Shown here: positions 1 through 12,447 of the stretch, piece by piece
How the letters are laid out: each line of letters begins with the position of its first letter
Numbering within the stretch: position 1 is the first letter of the stretch
NCBI RefSeq assembly: GCF_002078875.1
Contig: NC_034438.1
Location: forward strand, 18,257,497 to 18,321,496
Length of the DNA: 64,000 nt
Direction of reading: 5' to 3'
Source: Numida meleagris
Lineage: Eukaryota; Chordata; Aves; Galliformes; Numididae
Translations under genes and position numbers: made by a program
The notes under the pieces: generated by a model
The model's input: only the letters and a program-made list of their open reading frames with translations
Told to the model about the DNA's origin: nothing
Databases searched by the model: none

Positions 1-3000
1 TACTCTTGGAATCAGATCTATGAAATGCAGAGTGTAGATGAAAAATTTGGCAGAAAATATGTGGAGAATGCTGACAGAACGATCACAAATAAAATATGAT
101 GGGAAATACCCATCTATTTAATATCAGTTTCAATCCTCAGTCTTGACGAGCAGAAGCACACTGCAGAATAACTAATACCTGAGCAGACTGTGAGTTATTT
201 TCAGAGATCAGAGTGAGATCTGCTTAGAGATTCTCCATGCATGAAGATCCATTTTTAAAGTGACATCACCCTAGATTAAATCACTGCAGTTTTAACCATG
301 AAAGACACCTAGATAGCTTTTATAAGTATTTATAAATTCCTACATAAAACCAGTGCTGCAAGTTTGCTAAAGAGAGATTTTTCATTTCTTTGTTTTAATA
401 CACCCAATATGTTAGAAGCAACTCTTCTGGTTCCCCTTTGGAATTGCTTCGAGTACACACGCAGAAATTCCATGTTAGGCAACCCTGTAAATGGAAGGAT
501 CTGTCCTTGTAGGTCAGTAGTAATTGAAAAGTTAGGCTTGTTCCATGGAATCTGAATTATAAAGAAAATTTGCCCAAATTAATCCTTTGTCTCATAACAC
601 ATCCAAACTATATGCAGATGCCTCAGGCTTGCATACCCTGGTCTAGCTTATTGCTCTAGTTAAGCACTAGACCTGTCTACATTTTTTTTTTCTGAAGTGG
701 TTTAACAGCAAGCACTACCAAATTTTGCTTTGTATTTTCAGTCATCCCCAGACTCAAAAGCAACATTATAATTCTATGCAGGTGAAGGTAAAACAAAAGC
801 TCAGACATTTTCTTGAGGCACTTTTGGAGTTGAAAAGATGGAAGATATGAAATAAATGTCCATGCACATAGCTGACAGTGGCTAATATTCTGTCTGGAAA
901 ACAGCTGCAGTAGAATTCATAAATGGAAATAAAGATAATTAGATTCCCTAGACACTCTAAGAGAGATCTGACTAGTTTCTTTGTGATTATTTCTAACTCT
1001 ATCAAAATGTATGAAATGGCTACTAATGCAACACAATAATGTTCTAAATAAATTGTGTCTGTATAATTTTGAGATGTGTCCACCACCTTTCAATTATTTA
1101 GCAAAACTTGGTAGATCAAGAATTGTGTTTTTTCAGTTTTGATATCATGGCTGGTATCCTAATGGTGATGGAAGTGGTCAGTGAAACTGCATTCTCTAAG
1201 GGGCATTAATAACAGTCTTTTCCTTTGGTAAGCACACAGTTATTCTGGCTTTTCTTGCCTCCAGTGCTGGCTTTCTTACTACACCTGCTCAATCTGTTTG
1301 TAGCCTGAGCTCTGCCGCTGCTCTAGGCAGGCAGCAGCCAAAGCAGGCTGTGTGAGGAGAGCTCTGCCTGCTCACCAAGCTGCACTGGCTGCTCAGCACA
1401 TCTCAGCTTTTCCAGTGCTGTTTGAAGAACAGGGACAGGTGAACTCTTCAGGGCACAGGCATTATTATATGGGCATGTTCCATTTAACACAAAGGAGACA
1501 GTGCTTGAGAGGATCTAGCTGCATAACTGCATCACCCAAAAAGCACTGTGTTAAAGATATGCATATGAAAGGAGTATTCAAGATACAGGATGACACAGAC
1601 AACTTAAATTAAGAAAATAATATGAGCAGCTGTCCCGAGTGAGGCAAAAACTCTGTCTAGTTTTGTACCCTATTTTCTGTGGAGACCCAGAGTGGATGCT
1701 TACAAAAATCAGCAGGAACGGTAAATGTACTGTGACACTACACTAAATTCACTCTTCAGTTCCAATTTAAAGACTTGCTGATTCAGAGGTGGTTATCTTT
1801 GTGGTTGGAAGCTCCTGATATTTTTTCTGTGCTTTCTGTAATTGGCTTCTTAAAGCAAGTAATCCATTAACATGCACAGTATCTTGGAGCACTGAAATCC
1901 ATAGATAACTACATATTATCTGTAAAAGCATCACCTTTTGAAAGCACAATTGACAGTTCTCTCTCTTGCAATTTTCCTCAGTTATGATTTTTCCAACATC
2001 TCTATACCTTCCCTTTAGTGTCTTGTTCCCAGGCTGAGCAGTGCTAGATAGTATATGTATGTCATGCCTTTAATACCTTTCCTGCTATTCTCTGCTCTAT
2101 TTCAATATATCTTTGCCATTCTTTTTTTTTTTTTTTTGAGATGGGTGGAGGTAACTGGAACTATGTGGAACACTACATAGAGTATCACTGATTTCTACAG
2201 GATATTTTCTGTGGTGTTCATTATTCTTCTAAAAGTTAAAATACACTTTTTAGGGCTTTTTTTTTTTTGTTGGTTTTCTTTGTCACTGAACAGTGAGCTG
2301 AAGTTTTCAGTGAACTATCTACTGTAGCCTCAAAATGATGTTTTCCAAGTGATATTTGTTAACTAAAGAACTTTTGATATATACAGCTCATTAAGACTGT
2401 TTCCCTTAGCATACTATGTTCTATTTATTGACATTTAAGTTCATTTGCCACTTTACAGTGTGATCAGTCACTGTAGAACTTTCCTGCAACTCTTTGGATC
2501 ACTGCACATCATCATGTCCAGCCTATTCTCAAATTACTGTTAATTATGTTTAACAGCAACGGATTCTTCACACCTCTTTATGAAGTCCACTGAGAATATT
2601 CTTCCACTCTGAAAACTCACCATTTATTTCTGTTTTTGCTTCCTGACTTAAATATATCATAGGCCCACAAGAAGTTCTCATTTCATAAGACTTTAATTTC
2701 TTCAAAAGCTATTTGGAGGGGATCTACACAAAAAGCATTTTGAAAATCGAAATAAGTCTTATCATTTTTACCAGCTAATCCATGCCATCAATGACTTATT
2801 AGTTCTGATAGTTATGAGATACTATTCTCCATACAAGTGTTAGTTATTTGCCATAACATTGTATTGCATATGAGTAAAGTAATTACATTTTTAGTGAGAT
2901 TTGTAGCAGTGTTACCAAAATGTTGTGTAGTTCCTTGGATCATAGCTGAAATGATTTTAAAATTGGTGATGTGTTAAATATCTTCCTATCCTCTGGTACC

Positions 3001-6000
3001 AGAGCATTCAGTATAGGGCTTATTTATATATAGCACTTAACACTTCTGCAATTTCAGCATTCATTTTATTGATTTATTTATTTTAGAACCTCTTCTACTG
3101 CCACTTAAATTTGAGACAACCCTTCAGTGTGACCTGAAATGCTAATTAAGCTGATTCATTATAAGATATTATAGTTGAAAATAAAATTGTGTGCAGTTCA
3201 GAACAATGGATTTAGACCATACATAGAAAGGGTGACTGCATTTTGGAAAGTTACTAATGGAAAGGTTGTAGGAATCCCGGTGGGATAGCAATCCATCCTC
3301 AGCTTGAAGTGCAGTACTACAGCAAACTGGTAAACTGCTTACTTTGACACGAAAGTGAGAAAGCACAACTAGGTTGAAAGCAGGAACTAAGTGAGAAAAT
3401 AGGAGCTCCTAAGGAAGAGCTAAATTGAGGATAGCAGCTACTCAATTTTATCAGTGTATAGACTTTGGTATAAGTATGACTAACGTGCTATATCAGTGTC
3501 ATCGGCTGTATTTTGTCAGACTTTGAAATACTGGAAAAAATATCGAAAGTAGTCAGAAAAATAATCTGAAGACTGGTAAAGACACCATCTCCTCACAGAA
3601 CAAGAAATTAGTCATTTGAATGTAGGCTCAAGAGAAGTTAGATATTCACTGCTGTTTCAAGCCTACAGAGCACCTTATAAAGCCTTTCTGATATACATAC
3701 TTTGCCAAATGCTTTAAAAGAAAGAAATCTCTCCCTATCCAAATTTATGCCTGTAGAAGACAAATGGGCCATATGAACTTACAGTTTCTTAATCATGTTT
3801 CAAAATTCTATCCTTTATTCACAGAACTCCTAGGTCCACAGCCTGAAAAAAAAATGGAAACAGTATGGGTACATGTGGACATGAGAAATTCAGAAAATCT
3901 GTAAATAAATACCTAAATAAATAACTCATTTGACAGTTTGGACTCTGAATTGAAGCTGACAACCTGATACTATGAGATTGCATCTCAGTAGAGATGCATT
4001 TCTTTTCAGATAATTTGACTTTGATTTATTATAGAATATAAGATGTCTGTCAGTGATTGACTGACAAAATGAGGACAGAAAAAAAACACAATCAAATATC
4101 ATTAAACATTTAAATCCTTTTCTGGCTCATCTTTCAGGAAGTGATCTTCAGTAGGCCAAACTACCATTCCAAGCAACAAATCTACCACCACGCATCTGTT
4201 GTGACAAAGCCTTAACGTGATTGTTTGAATTATGCAACTGCAAAACACTTTTTTTTTCCCTCAAAAAGAGTGAATAGAATCAAAACCTGTTAAATAGGCA
4301 TGGGCCTCCAGGTTTCATTGTACAGCTATACAAAACCATTATTTGCAGAATCAGAAAAGAAAGCTCAAGAAGTTCTCCAGATAACTTGTTGTTTGAGTTG
4401 TAATTCTTGCAAAAAGAAAATGCAGTATTTGCTTGCACAAGGTCTTATGCAACAGATGAATAACTTAGAATTTTACAGCAGAACACAGATCTACAAATCT
4501 CATAAATAAATATTATCTACATTTCACCTCAATAATAGCAGAAAATCATGACACTAATTACTGTCAGGCCAACCTGCATTAATTTTCCAAATTGCAGCTG
4601 ACAAGAAACAAGGGAGACACAGTTCCAGTAATGTGGATTTGAAGGCCAAGATTTCCCAATCTTTAAGACATTCAAGTGCAAAAGGCAGGCCTTGAGTGAA
4701 AGTTTGGATCTCAAACTGTTAAATGAAGACCTGGATCTGTTCAGTGCTAATCATTCTGCTAAATCAGAACCTCACTTGTTTAACTTCAGATGCCGTATTC
4801 CCAACCCACTCTCTGTCAAAGTTCTCAGTTAAGACTGTACAGAGCAGCAATGCTGCGTGACAGCGATTGATCTGTTGGCAAGGTATCAGTGCAACACATC
4901 AGTAATCCATCATTCTGCTTCATTCATTGATGAAGCACAGTAGGAAGCTGAATTCCAGCCAGCAAAAGAGCCTTGGCTGTGCTCCCTGTCTCCTGTGTGG
5001 TGGAGACAGATGAACTTCAGTGGTGAATGGACAGACTGAAGAGGGACAGGCTAGCAGCTGGAGGATGTGCTCTCCAGCAGCATTGCTGGGACAAGAAGAA
5101 AGTTCAAAAAGTCTCCATCAAAGGAGCGTCGTGAGCCCTCCTGGCGCAGTTAACTTCTGAGCACATCACCTCAATCCAGCTGGCTTACGGTAGAGTCTCA
5201 CAGAGTATTCTCCTCTGCACAGCACAATTCCCAGAAGTTGTTATTGTCCAGGAGGAATCCATACTAGTAGCCTTCTTTGTTTCTTTGCTTCTTTGCCTTG
5301 AGTCTTCCCATTTTTTTTTAACAACTATGTTCTAAATAAAAATGTTCCTAAGTAGCAGAGAGTCTGCCACACGAAGCTTGACCCATGGCAGTACTTGTGC
5401 ACGCTGTGGCTGTAGGATTGATACGACTTTTCATCAAATTTTTAACTCCATGATACTTGATAAGTTGTGTGCCACCAGCAGCAGGGCTTCCGGTTGTCTT
5501 GCCAGAACAACGTGCTGTGGCAGGACAGGACCTGTGAGATGTACCTGCGTCAGAGCAGGACGCCCTGCCAGATTCGTGCAGCTAGAGTTTCATTTATACT
5601 TCCTGCAAGGTAATTCAAGCACTCTAAGTCTAAACCCAGATATTAACAAGTTTGTGACAGGAAAACTTTTCAGGAAACACTTTACCTTTTCAAGCACAGC
5701 AGTAAGACAGTTTAACTGCCAGTTTTGATATCTCCTGCAGACTGACTTTTTGTCTTGAAAGACTTGGGATTTGAGGCTTTTTTCCTCAGTAGAATTAATC
5801 TGGTTTGAAATTCTCTCATTAAGATCTCATGTTAGTATTAACAGCACACACAGCATGAAAGTCTCACAAACCAAACAAAAAGCCAACTTACTGCACACCG
5901 AAAGTACAGGAAAATTTCTGCAAAACAGTATTTATGTTGGTGCAGCCAGATTTTTATTTAAATGAAATAATGGAGAAATACAGAAGTGAAATCTAGTCAA

Positions 6001-6841
6001 TTCAGATAGGAATCACCCATTCCTTGTAAAATTCACTTTTTGGAAATCAGGTGCTTAATAATTTCCTTGGGTTTATGCTCAAAGGTTGCAGTGCCTGAGC
6101 GCGGCTGCAGCTCACCACTCACTCCAGCTTGCAGACCTCCCAGACACCCAGGGCCCTTGGGACTGAAGAGTCTGTCCAAATATGGGGCATGTCAGCACTC
6201 TTCAAACAGCTCTTGGACAACTGCTTATTCCTAAGTAGTTACTCATTTTAACCACAAGCATACACAGACTCCTATTCATAATACTTTGAGGTATCATAAA
6301 AATCTGAATGCTCAGCTAAGACTCATACAAAATATGTCCTTTTCCCAAAACATCTCAAATTTTATTTTCTTGGAAAACAAAGTTTTGGGTGTGATCTTTT
6401 CTTACAGTCATCTATTTAATGTAGTGATCTTGTTTTTACATGGCTGTTTGACACTTTGCAGTGGGTTAGAATACAAGAAAATACAGTGAGATTGTTAACT
6501 AACTTAATTGTTTACCACCAAATGTCAGCTGAAGACTTTAGGCTCTAGCAGAGTCACAGAGCAATTCAAAGGCGAAACTGGAGATTTACTGATGATTAAT
6601 AGTTTAGTCTCTCCAAAAAAGGCATAAGAATAATAAACATCTGTAATGATCTGACAACATGGTTTCTTTATAGAAACATGTTTTAAAAGTGTTAGTTTGC
6701 ATTTTTTCCATAAAGATAGAAATTTGATGCTCTCTGCAGTCCTCCTGTATTCAAGATCCCTCAGTTCCCTAAGAAATCTCGCTGGATGTTTTTAGTAGTT
6801 GTATATTTGCAGCTCTTTATTTCCAGGCTGGCAATCATGTG
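1..6841. other. Intergenic, no gene recognised
   Basis: AT-rich sequence downstream of PLK2. I see no exon with recognisable protein and no CR1 end. A slightly GC-richer patch at about 5370-5600 gives a Cys-rich 128-codon open frame (5342-5728, +) that I cannot match to any family. Only short homopolymers otherwise. Confidence 0.6.
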
Positions 6842-6878
6842 ATAGCTCTTGAAGAGCTATAAAATCTTAAGATTTTAT
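6842..6878. repeat. Two abutting palindromes
   Basis: ATAGCTCTT-G-AAGAGCTAT (6842-6860) is a perfect 9-bp inverted repeat around one base. It overlaps by two bases the perfect 20-bp palindrome ATAAAATCTTAAGATTTTAT (6859-6878). Read directly from the sequence; function unknown. Confidence 0.9.
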
Positions 6879-8529
6879 TAAATTAAATGTGGAAATGAAT
6901 AACAAAATCAGGCCAATGATTTCCTTTTTAATTCTTTTTACTCACCTTAGATTTTTAATGGCAAGCCACCTGCTGTGGCGTACCCAGAAGCAGTCATGCA
7001 AATTCTATTTTACAAAATATGAAACAAAACCCATGTATCTGTAATTATAGAATTGCCATGAGAAGCCTAAAGAACTGGTGGATGACCTCATGCTCTGTTC
7101 AATTGTGCTTTTGACAATAGGAAGGACTGAAGCTTTAGATGGGTGGACAAACTCATTGTCTAGGCGCTAACGGAATATGCAGTTAAGCTGTCCCCTGCTA
7201 AGAAGTATTTCAGATTCATTTCAAAAACAGGTCTCTCTACAACACACTGCAAGCTGATATGGGAGAAAAAGGGGCTCCTTGTTCTTGTTGAACCTCTGCC
7301 ACTGCATAGAAAGGACACAGTAGCTTTCTCCTGGCAGAGGTGAACTATGCTACCCTGATGCCAACTTACTTGTCTGCATTTTATGCAGTGACTGTTCACT
7401 TGCAATAAGAACTGTTAGAACAGGAAGGAACCAATGACTTTCTCCATTGACCTATCTACAGACTGGAACAATGCTGTGTTTCCAAAGTAATAGGCCTAGA
7501 AAAGCTGGCTAAGTACCTTGCTCCAGGTTACCAGGTTCTGAATTCTTCGTGGGGGAGGTATGCCAGACAGCACTGACTAACATGGAAAAGCCTTAGTGAT
7601 GCATGGGATTTAAGTACATTTCGTTGTTGCTATTTCATGTGGGAGCACTCCAGGAGCCTTTTGCAGCTCTCCCCTAAGCTGAATCTCATCCCCATCCACA
7701 TATACTGCACTGAGCTGCAGGTAACACTTTGGATTGCCGGGCAGTATCAGGTACAAAAAGCTTCATTTTACGATGTTGAAAAGTGTATCAGCCTCAGACT
7801 CTTTTAAAGAATGCCACAAAGCAGTAGGTTCATACAGAGATGACAGTGACTGGATGGAGAAAAATACCTCATTGCAATAAGAATTTCTGTAAGTGTGCAT
7901 GTTTTTGCTTCCATGGGCTACACAGAATTTGTGAAGACTTGAATTCTGGTATGTGAATCTAAAATAACACAGCTTCAGGCTTGCAGAATATAGCGGTTTT
8001 ACTTAAAACCAGGACAAATCTAAAGCTGCAGCGACCAGGAAGAAATGAGACAGCAAAACTTTGAAGCTGCAATGCTTCAGTGAACAACTGACACTGTATT
8101 AGCCACTGCAGCTTTCTAACGCAGGGAACATTTTGGAATCTGATTGCATTTGCTAAGAGAGAAGGACAGTCTCAGTCTCTTCTTTATTTAAGTATTATCC
8201 ATTTAGTAGACTCTAAGCTCCATATAGGTCAGTCAGTGCGTACTAAAAAATGCATTGAAAAAATTATGCTCTGAAAAGTAATATTATGTCAAAAAGGGGA
8301 ACTGCCTTATTTAAATATGGTCAGAAATAAGTAAAGTCAGTGATAAAGTTCACAGAAGGAATTCATGACAATGATAGCTCATGCTTGTACAGTGAAAGCT
8401 TTGACACAAAGCTTGTGTCACATTGAGCTCAATGGAAGGTTAGTCACTGTATATTAGTAAGCACTTGAGTGTATGATTTCCTAATAGAAGGTGCAGGACA
8501 TGTCTGAACACTTTTTACAATAGTAAGAA

Positions 8530-8780
8530 TGCCTTTTTCACATTGCAGAGCCTTGGTTCTTCCTGGAGGCGGGAGGGAACATGCAGTGCAAAGCTGTTCC
8601 GGTACTTTACCGAAATACATATCGATAGGAATTTATTTCTAATCTGTAACGACTCGCCAGCTTGGCTTTCATTAGCAGTTTGTCAGGCTTCTCCTATAAA
8701 TCTCCATTTTCAGGCTTTATAGCTCAGACATAAAAATTCACTGCAGTCCAACAATTGGCAAGAAGTCTGAGCCTGTGGTG
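8530..8780. other. CpG-retaining single-copy block, candidate conserved element
   Basis: Contains seven to eight CpG within about 110 bp (tccggtactttaccgaaata, atcgat, aacgactcgcc), in flanks that are nearly CpG-free, with no repeat signature. Retained CpG can mark constrained or unmethylated regulatory DNA. This is inference only. Confidence 0.3.
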
Positions 8781-8810
8781 AGTGCAGGTCTCATCTCCAT
8801 GCTTAAACTA

Positions 8811-8898
8811 AAATTAAAAACACCTTAAAAAAAGAGAAAGAAAAGAAAAATTAAAAACAAAAACAAAACAAACAACAACAAAACAACAACAAAAAACC
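8811..8898. repeat. A-rich low-complexity tract
   Basis: Mixed aaaaac / aacaac / aaaga units over about 88 bp. The complementary strand gives a Phe/Val-rich spurious frame. Confidence 0.85.
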
Positions 8899-11800
8899 AA
8901 CCATGGGTATGTAATGAAGTGCTGCACCAAATTCAGAATGGAAACCCAGGGCCAGGATCTACACAAAAAGCTGGATGCTTTGTGTTGAATGCCACATCTA
9001 GCACTCAGGTATCGAAATAATTTCCTGCAGGGGACCATCTTCCTGTTCAAACAGTGTTTCACCATATACACACGCACCAAAACTGAGCCGGGCTGGGCTA
9101 GGCTCTGTTTCTCCATGTGTGCCTGTGAGAACCAGGCTGAACTTTGCAGCTATTTCCTTACCAATTGCCAAATGTAGATAGATGCTGAAACATCCGTTTT
9201 ACTAGACCTATTAGTAAAGGAGATCTAGTAGCAGATCTAGGAGCAGACAGATCTACTGTCAAGTTCACTGGTATACTAAAGTCCTTCAGGTTTGGGAAAG
9301 CGTAGCAGAGAAATGGCTGCAATTGCATTGACCCATAACACATAGAATAACGTGCTATGAAGTGTCGTTTCTGGGTGCTTTTCTTTTCCATGCCTGTGCT
9401 GAAATCTGCAGGGAAAGGAAGAGTTGGTAGCTGTGCCAGCAATGTGTCTACCAAGGAACCCACCACACAAGCCTTCCCAGCTGGATAGGGTCTACTTCTT
9501 TTGTAGTGCCTGGCTGGCACAAGGGGATGACAAACAATAGAATTCCTTCATATTGTTTATTCTAATTTCTGTTGTAAACATATGCTCCAAGGATCCTGCA
9601 TGCAATGCAACACAGACAGGAAGAGCACTCTCACGATTGTGGGTGAAGGTTTGTCTAAGCAGAGCTCTCATCTTTAGTTTCCTTTAATGTCTAAAGCAAT
9701 TCTCCACCTTGTTATCCTTAGGCACTTCCTAATGACACATCTCTATTTAAACAGAGTTGTCATGGCCAAAACCCATGAGCAAAAGACAACAACCAGGCAG
9801 ATCAGGCTGTCCTTGTAAGTAAAAAACAAAGGTGTGAGAGCTGTCTTTAGGAATCTGTGGTTTATTGGACACAGACTGAGAAAAAAATTTTAAGCCATAT
9901 CCTATGCAAGCTTCAAGCCTTCTCAGCTTTCCTGCAAGACATCTTCACTGTGTTTCACGCCATCAGATCCATGGCTGTTCAAATAAGGCTTCCATACTTG
10001 TGCTGTGTGACCTGTGGGGTGGAACTGAGCCTTCAGAGACTAAGACTCATCTTTGAAAGAGCATTTGGAGGAAGATACTGGAAGGTTTGTCACTTAATTT
10101 ACATAATGGCTTCGATACTGGCTTTTAAAATAAAATATATGTTTCATATAGACCTCATTAATTGCAATTAAAATGTGCCTAGTGCAGCAAGTTTTTAAAG
10201 AAATGTACTCAAAGCTATCCAAGCAATCTTTCACTTTACAACTAAAGATTTATTACTCAACCTCAAGTATGATAAGATGTTACTGATACTTTAGAATTTA
10301 TTGGAGGAGCAGCTAATTTTACAGCAAATACAGAATTGTTATGTTGCAAAGCCTTATACATATTTAAAACATATAATTCCCTCCAGTTTCGGGGGATAAC
10401 AGCCTCTATTATCTTTTTTTTTTTTTTTTTGCAGTGTTTCCTTAGTATCTGCCCACAAAACATAATGATGGGCATGAAACAAAATGATGCAGAGGTCTTC
10501 TTGCATCACAAGCATATTTTGAAAAATGAAAACATAACTGTATTTTCACTGGCTAGTATCATTATTAGCTCATCCAAATGAAGAAATGATAGATGCTTTC
10601 AGAGAATATATCGCTGCTTATTCATGCATAAGAGTTACCTGGAAAAATAAATCCTGATGACCATTTAAGAGGAGGTTTTACTTTCAACATGTAAGTGCTA
10701 TATTATTGTGTGATTATTAAAAAAATCACATTTAAAGGCAGCCAGCTGCCAGAGTGAAACCACTGGATTTGGTTTGCTTATGCAATTTACAAAGATTGTT
10801 TCTCTGTCTTTTTTGCAGATTTAATTGATCTAGAAAACACCTGTGTTGGCTTCTGTCTAATTTTTTGCTTGGAGTACAATTTCATGTTCAGCAGTGTGTC
10901 TCTGTGGCTGAATGACAGAGATGAATATATTTTTTACTGTGTGACTTGGAAGATGCAAGATAGAAAGCTTAGCCCAAGGGGGCTTGAGAAAAGAAAATCC
11001 AATGTTAAGCAACCCTACCCATCTGCTCAGCATTAAGGCGTCTCACTGGTGACTCCCTAGAGACTTTATAGGCTGCTTTTCAATCAGAATGACCCTGGTC
11101 TACAGTTTTTCAGCCATATCCCTCTAATTGTGGGTGCTGTGAGGAAGGACAACATAAAATGGTTCTGTCAAGTCTGGACTGCAGTTTACACAAGGAGAAG
11201 TCCCTGAGGCTTTATTACAGAGTCTTTGTGTGCCTCTGTGGTGGTACTGAGAGGCACAGTGGATGGAAAAGGAATTTATCTTAAAAGCTCTTTTCTTTTA
11301 AAGGCAAGTTACAACAGATATCCCAGGTCCTACATTCAAATTAAAAGCACTGTCTCCCATGCTAGCTAACCACAGTGGAATTCATGCAGCGTCAATTCCA
11401 TTCATAGCACTTAACCAAGATATTAAATTGATGCTGAAAAAAATTAACAAAAAAAAATATTGCTGAAGCTTCAGACTGATGGTTATCCTTCTTTGGTAAG
11501 CATGTTTTAATTTTTGTTCTCTTTTCTCCGTCTGCAACTAGAAGACGAAATGCCAAATGGAGGCAAAAATGTTGCTCTTGCCATATTTCTGATTCAGATG
11601 TAAGTCATACAAAAATATCTTCAGAATTTGTTCCAAGGAACTAAATCCAGTTACAAGTTACAGTGTTTTAATGAAGTTTCCAGCAATCTGGACATTTGAG
11701 AGCTTAGTCATTATCTGAAGCCTATCCGTTTTTTCATCCCTTTGGGTGCAAATCAGGCAAGTAGAGGTAACCTCAAGCAAAACTCACTTATCTGCTACAC

Positions 11801-12380
11801 GGGAGCTGAAAATAAGGGTAACAAAAGGGTTATTCAAAGGATTCAAATTTGTCTTTGATCTTGAACACAGAAGAATACTTCTGAGCTAAAACGCAACTAG
11901 TAGCACTCCTATGGATTCATGGACCCCAGTCACTTGCACAGGCTGAACAAAGAGCTTCTTGTTCTTAATGCACAGAAACTTAGACAAAGATATGAAATCT
12001 ACCTCTCCACAGTCCCTCAGCTGATATAAAATTGCTCATATTTTGTTGTGAAAAGAAGACAGTGCAGAAAGAATTTATATTGGCCAACATAATTAATTGC
12101 TCATAAGTGTTACATTTCCATCTCAATACCACTGTCAAGTGGTGGGATTTAAACAAGTCAGATCAAATTAGTCTAAAAGTGAAAATGAAGCTCTATTCCA
12201 AAAGGCATGAAATAGGGAGAAAAAAATTATTTTGGCAGTTGCTTGAAAAAATATCTAGTTTTTTTTTCCTGTCATATTATTTTCTGTCTGGCAACATGAT
12301 GTAGCATATTAAGTAACATGTAGGCAATGCAACAACAGGCCACAAAGTGCCGTGCTATTCTTTCAGTTCTGCACATTTAC

Positions 12381-12447
12381 TTATACATATATATTACAAA
12401 TATATACAATATATATATATTACATATATAATTCATATATAAAGAGA
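12381..12447. repeat. AT-rich microsatellite
   Basis: Interrupted (TA)n / tatatacaatat-type repeat over about 65 bp, ending in gagagag. Confidence 0.9.

Noticed and set aside
8402..8420. Near-palindrome TGACACAA-agc-TTGTGTCA
   Set aside because: 8-bp arms with a short spacer: roughly ten such repeats are expected by chance in 64 kb. The same applies to 4916-4937, 14554-14577 and 21172-21190.
9221..9254. Three AGATCT copies within 34 bp (AGATCTAGTAGC-type)
   Set aside because: A short imperfect direct repeat with no further structure; probably local slippage.
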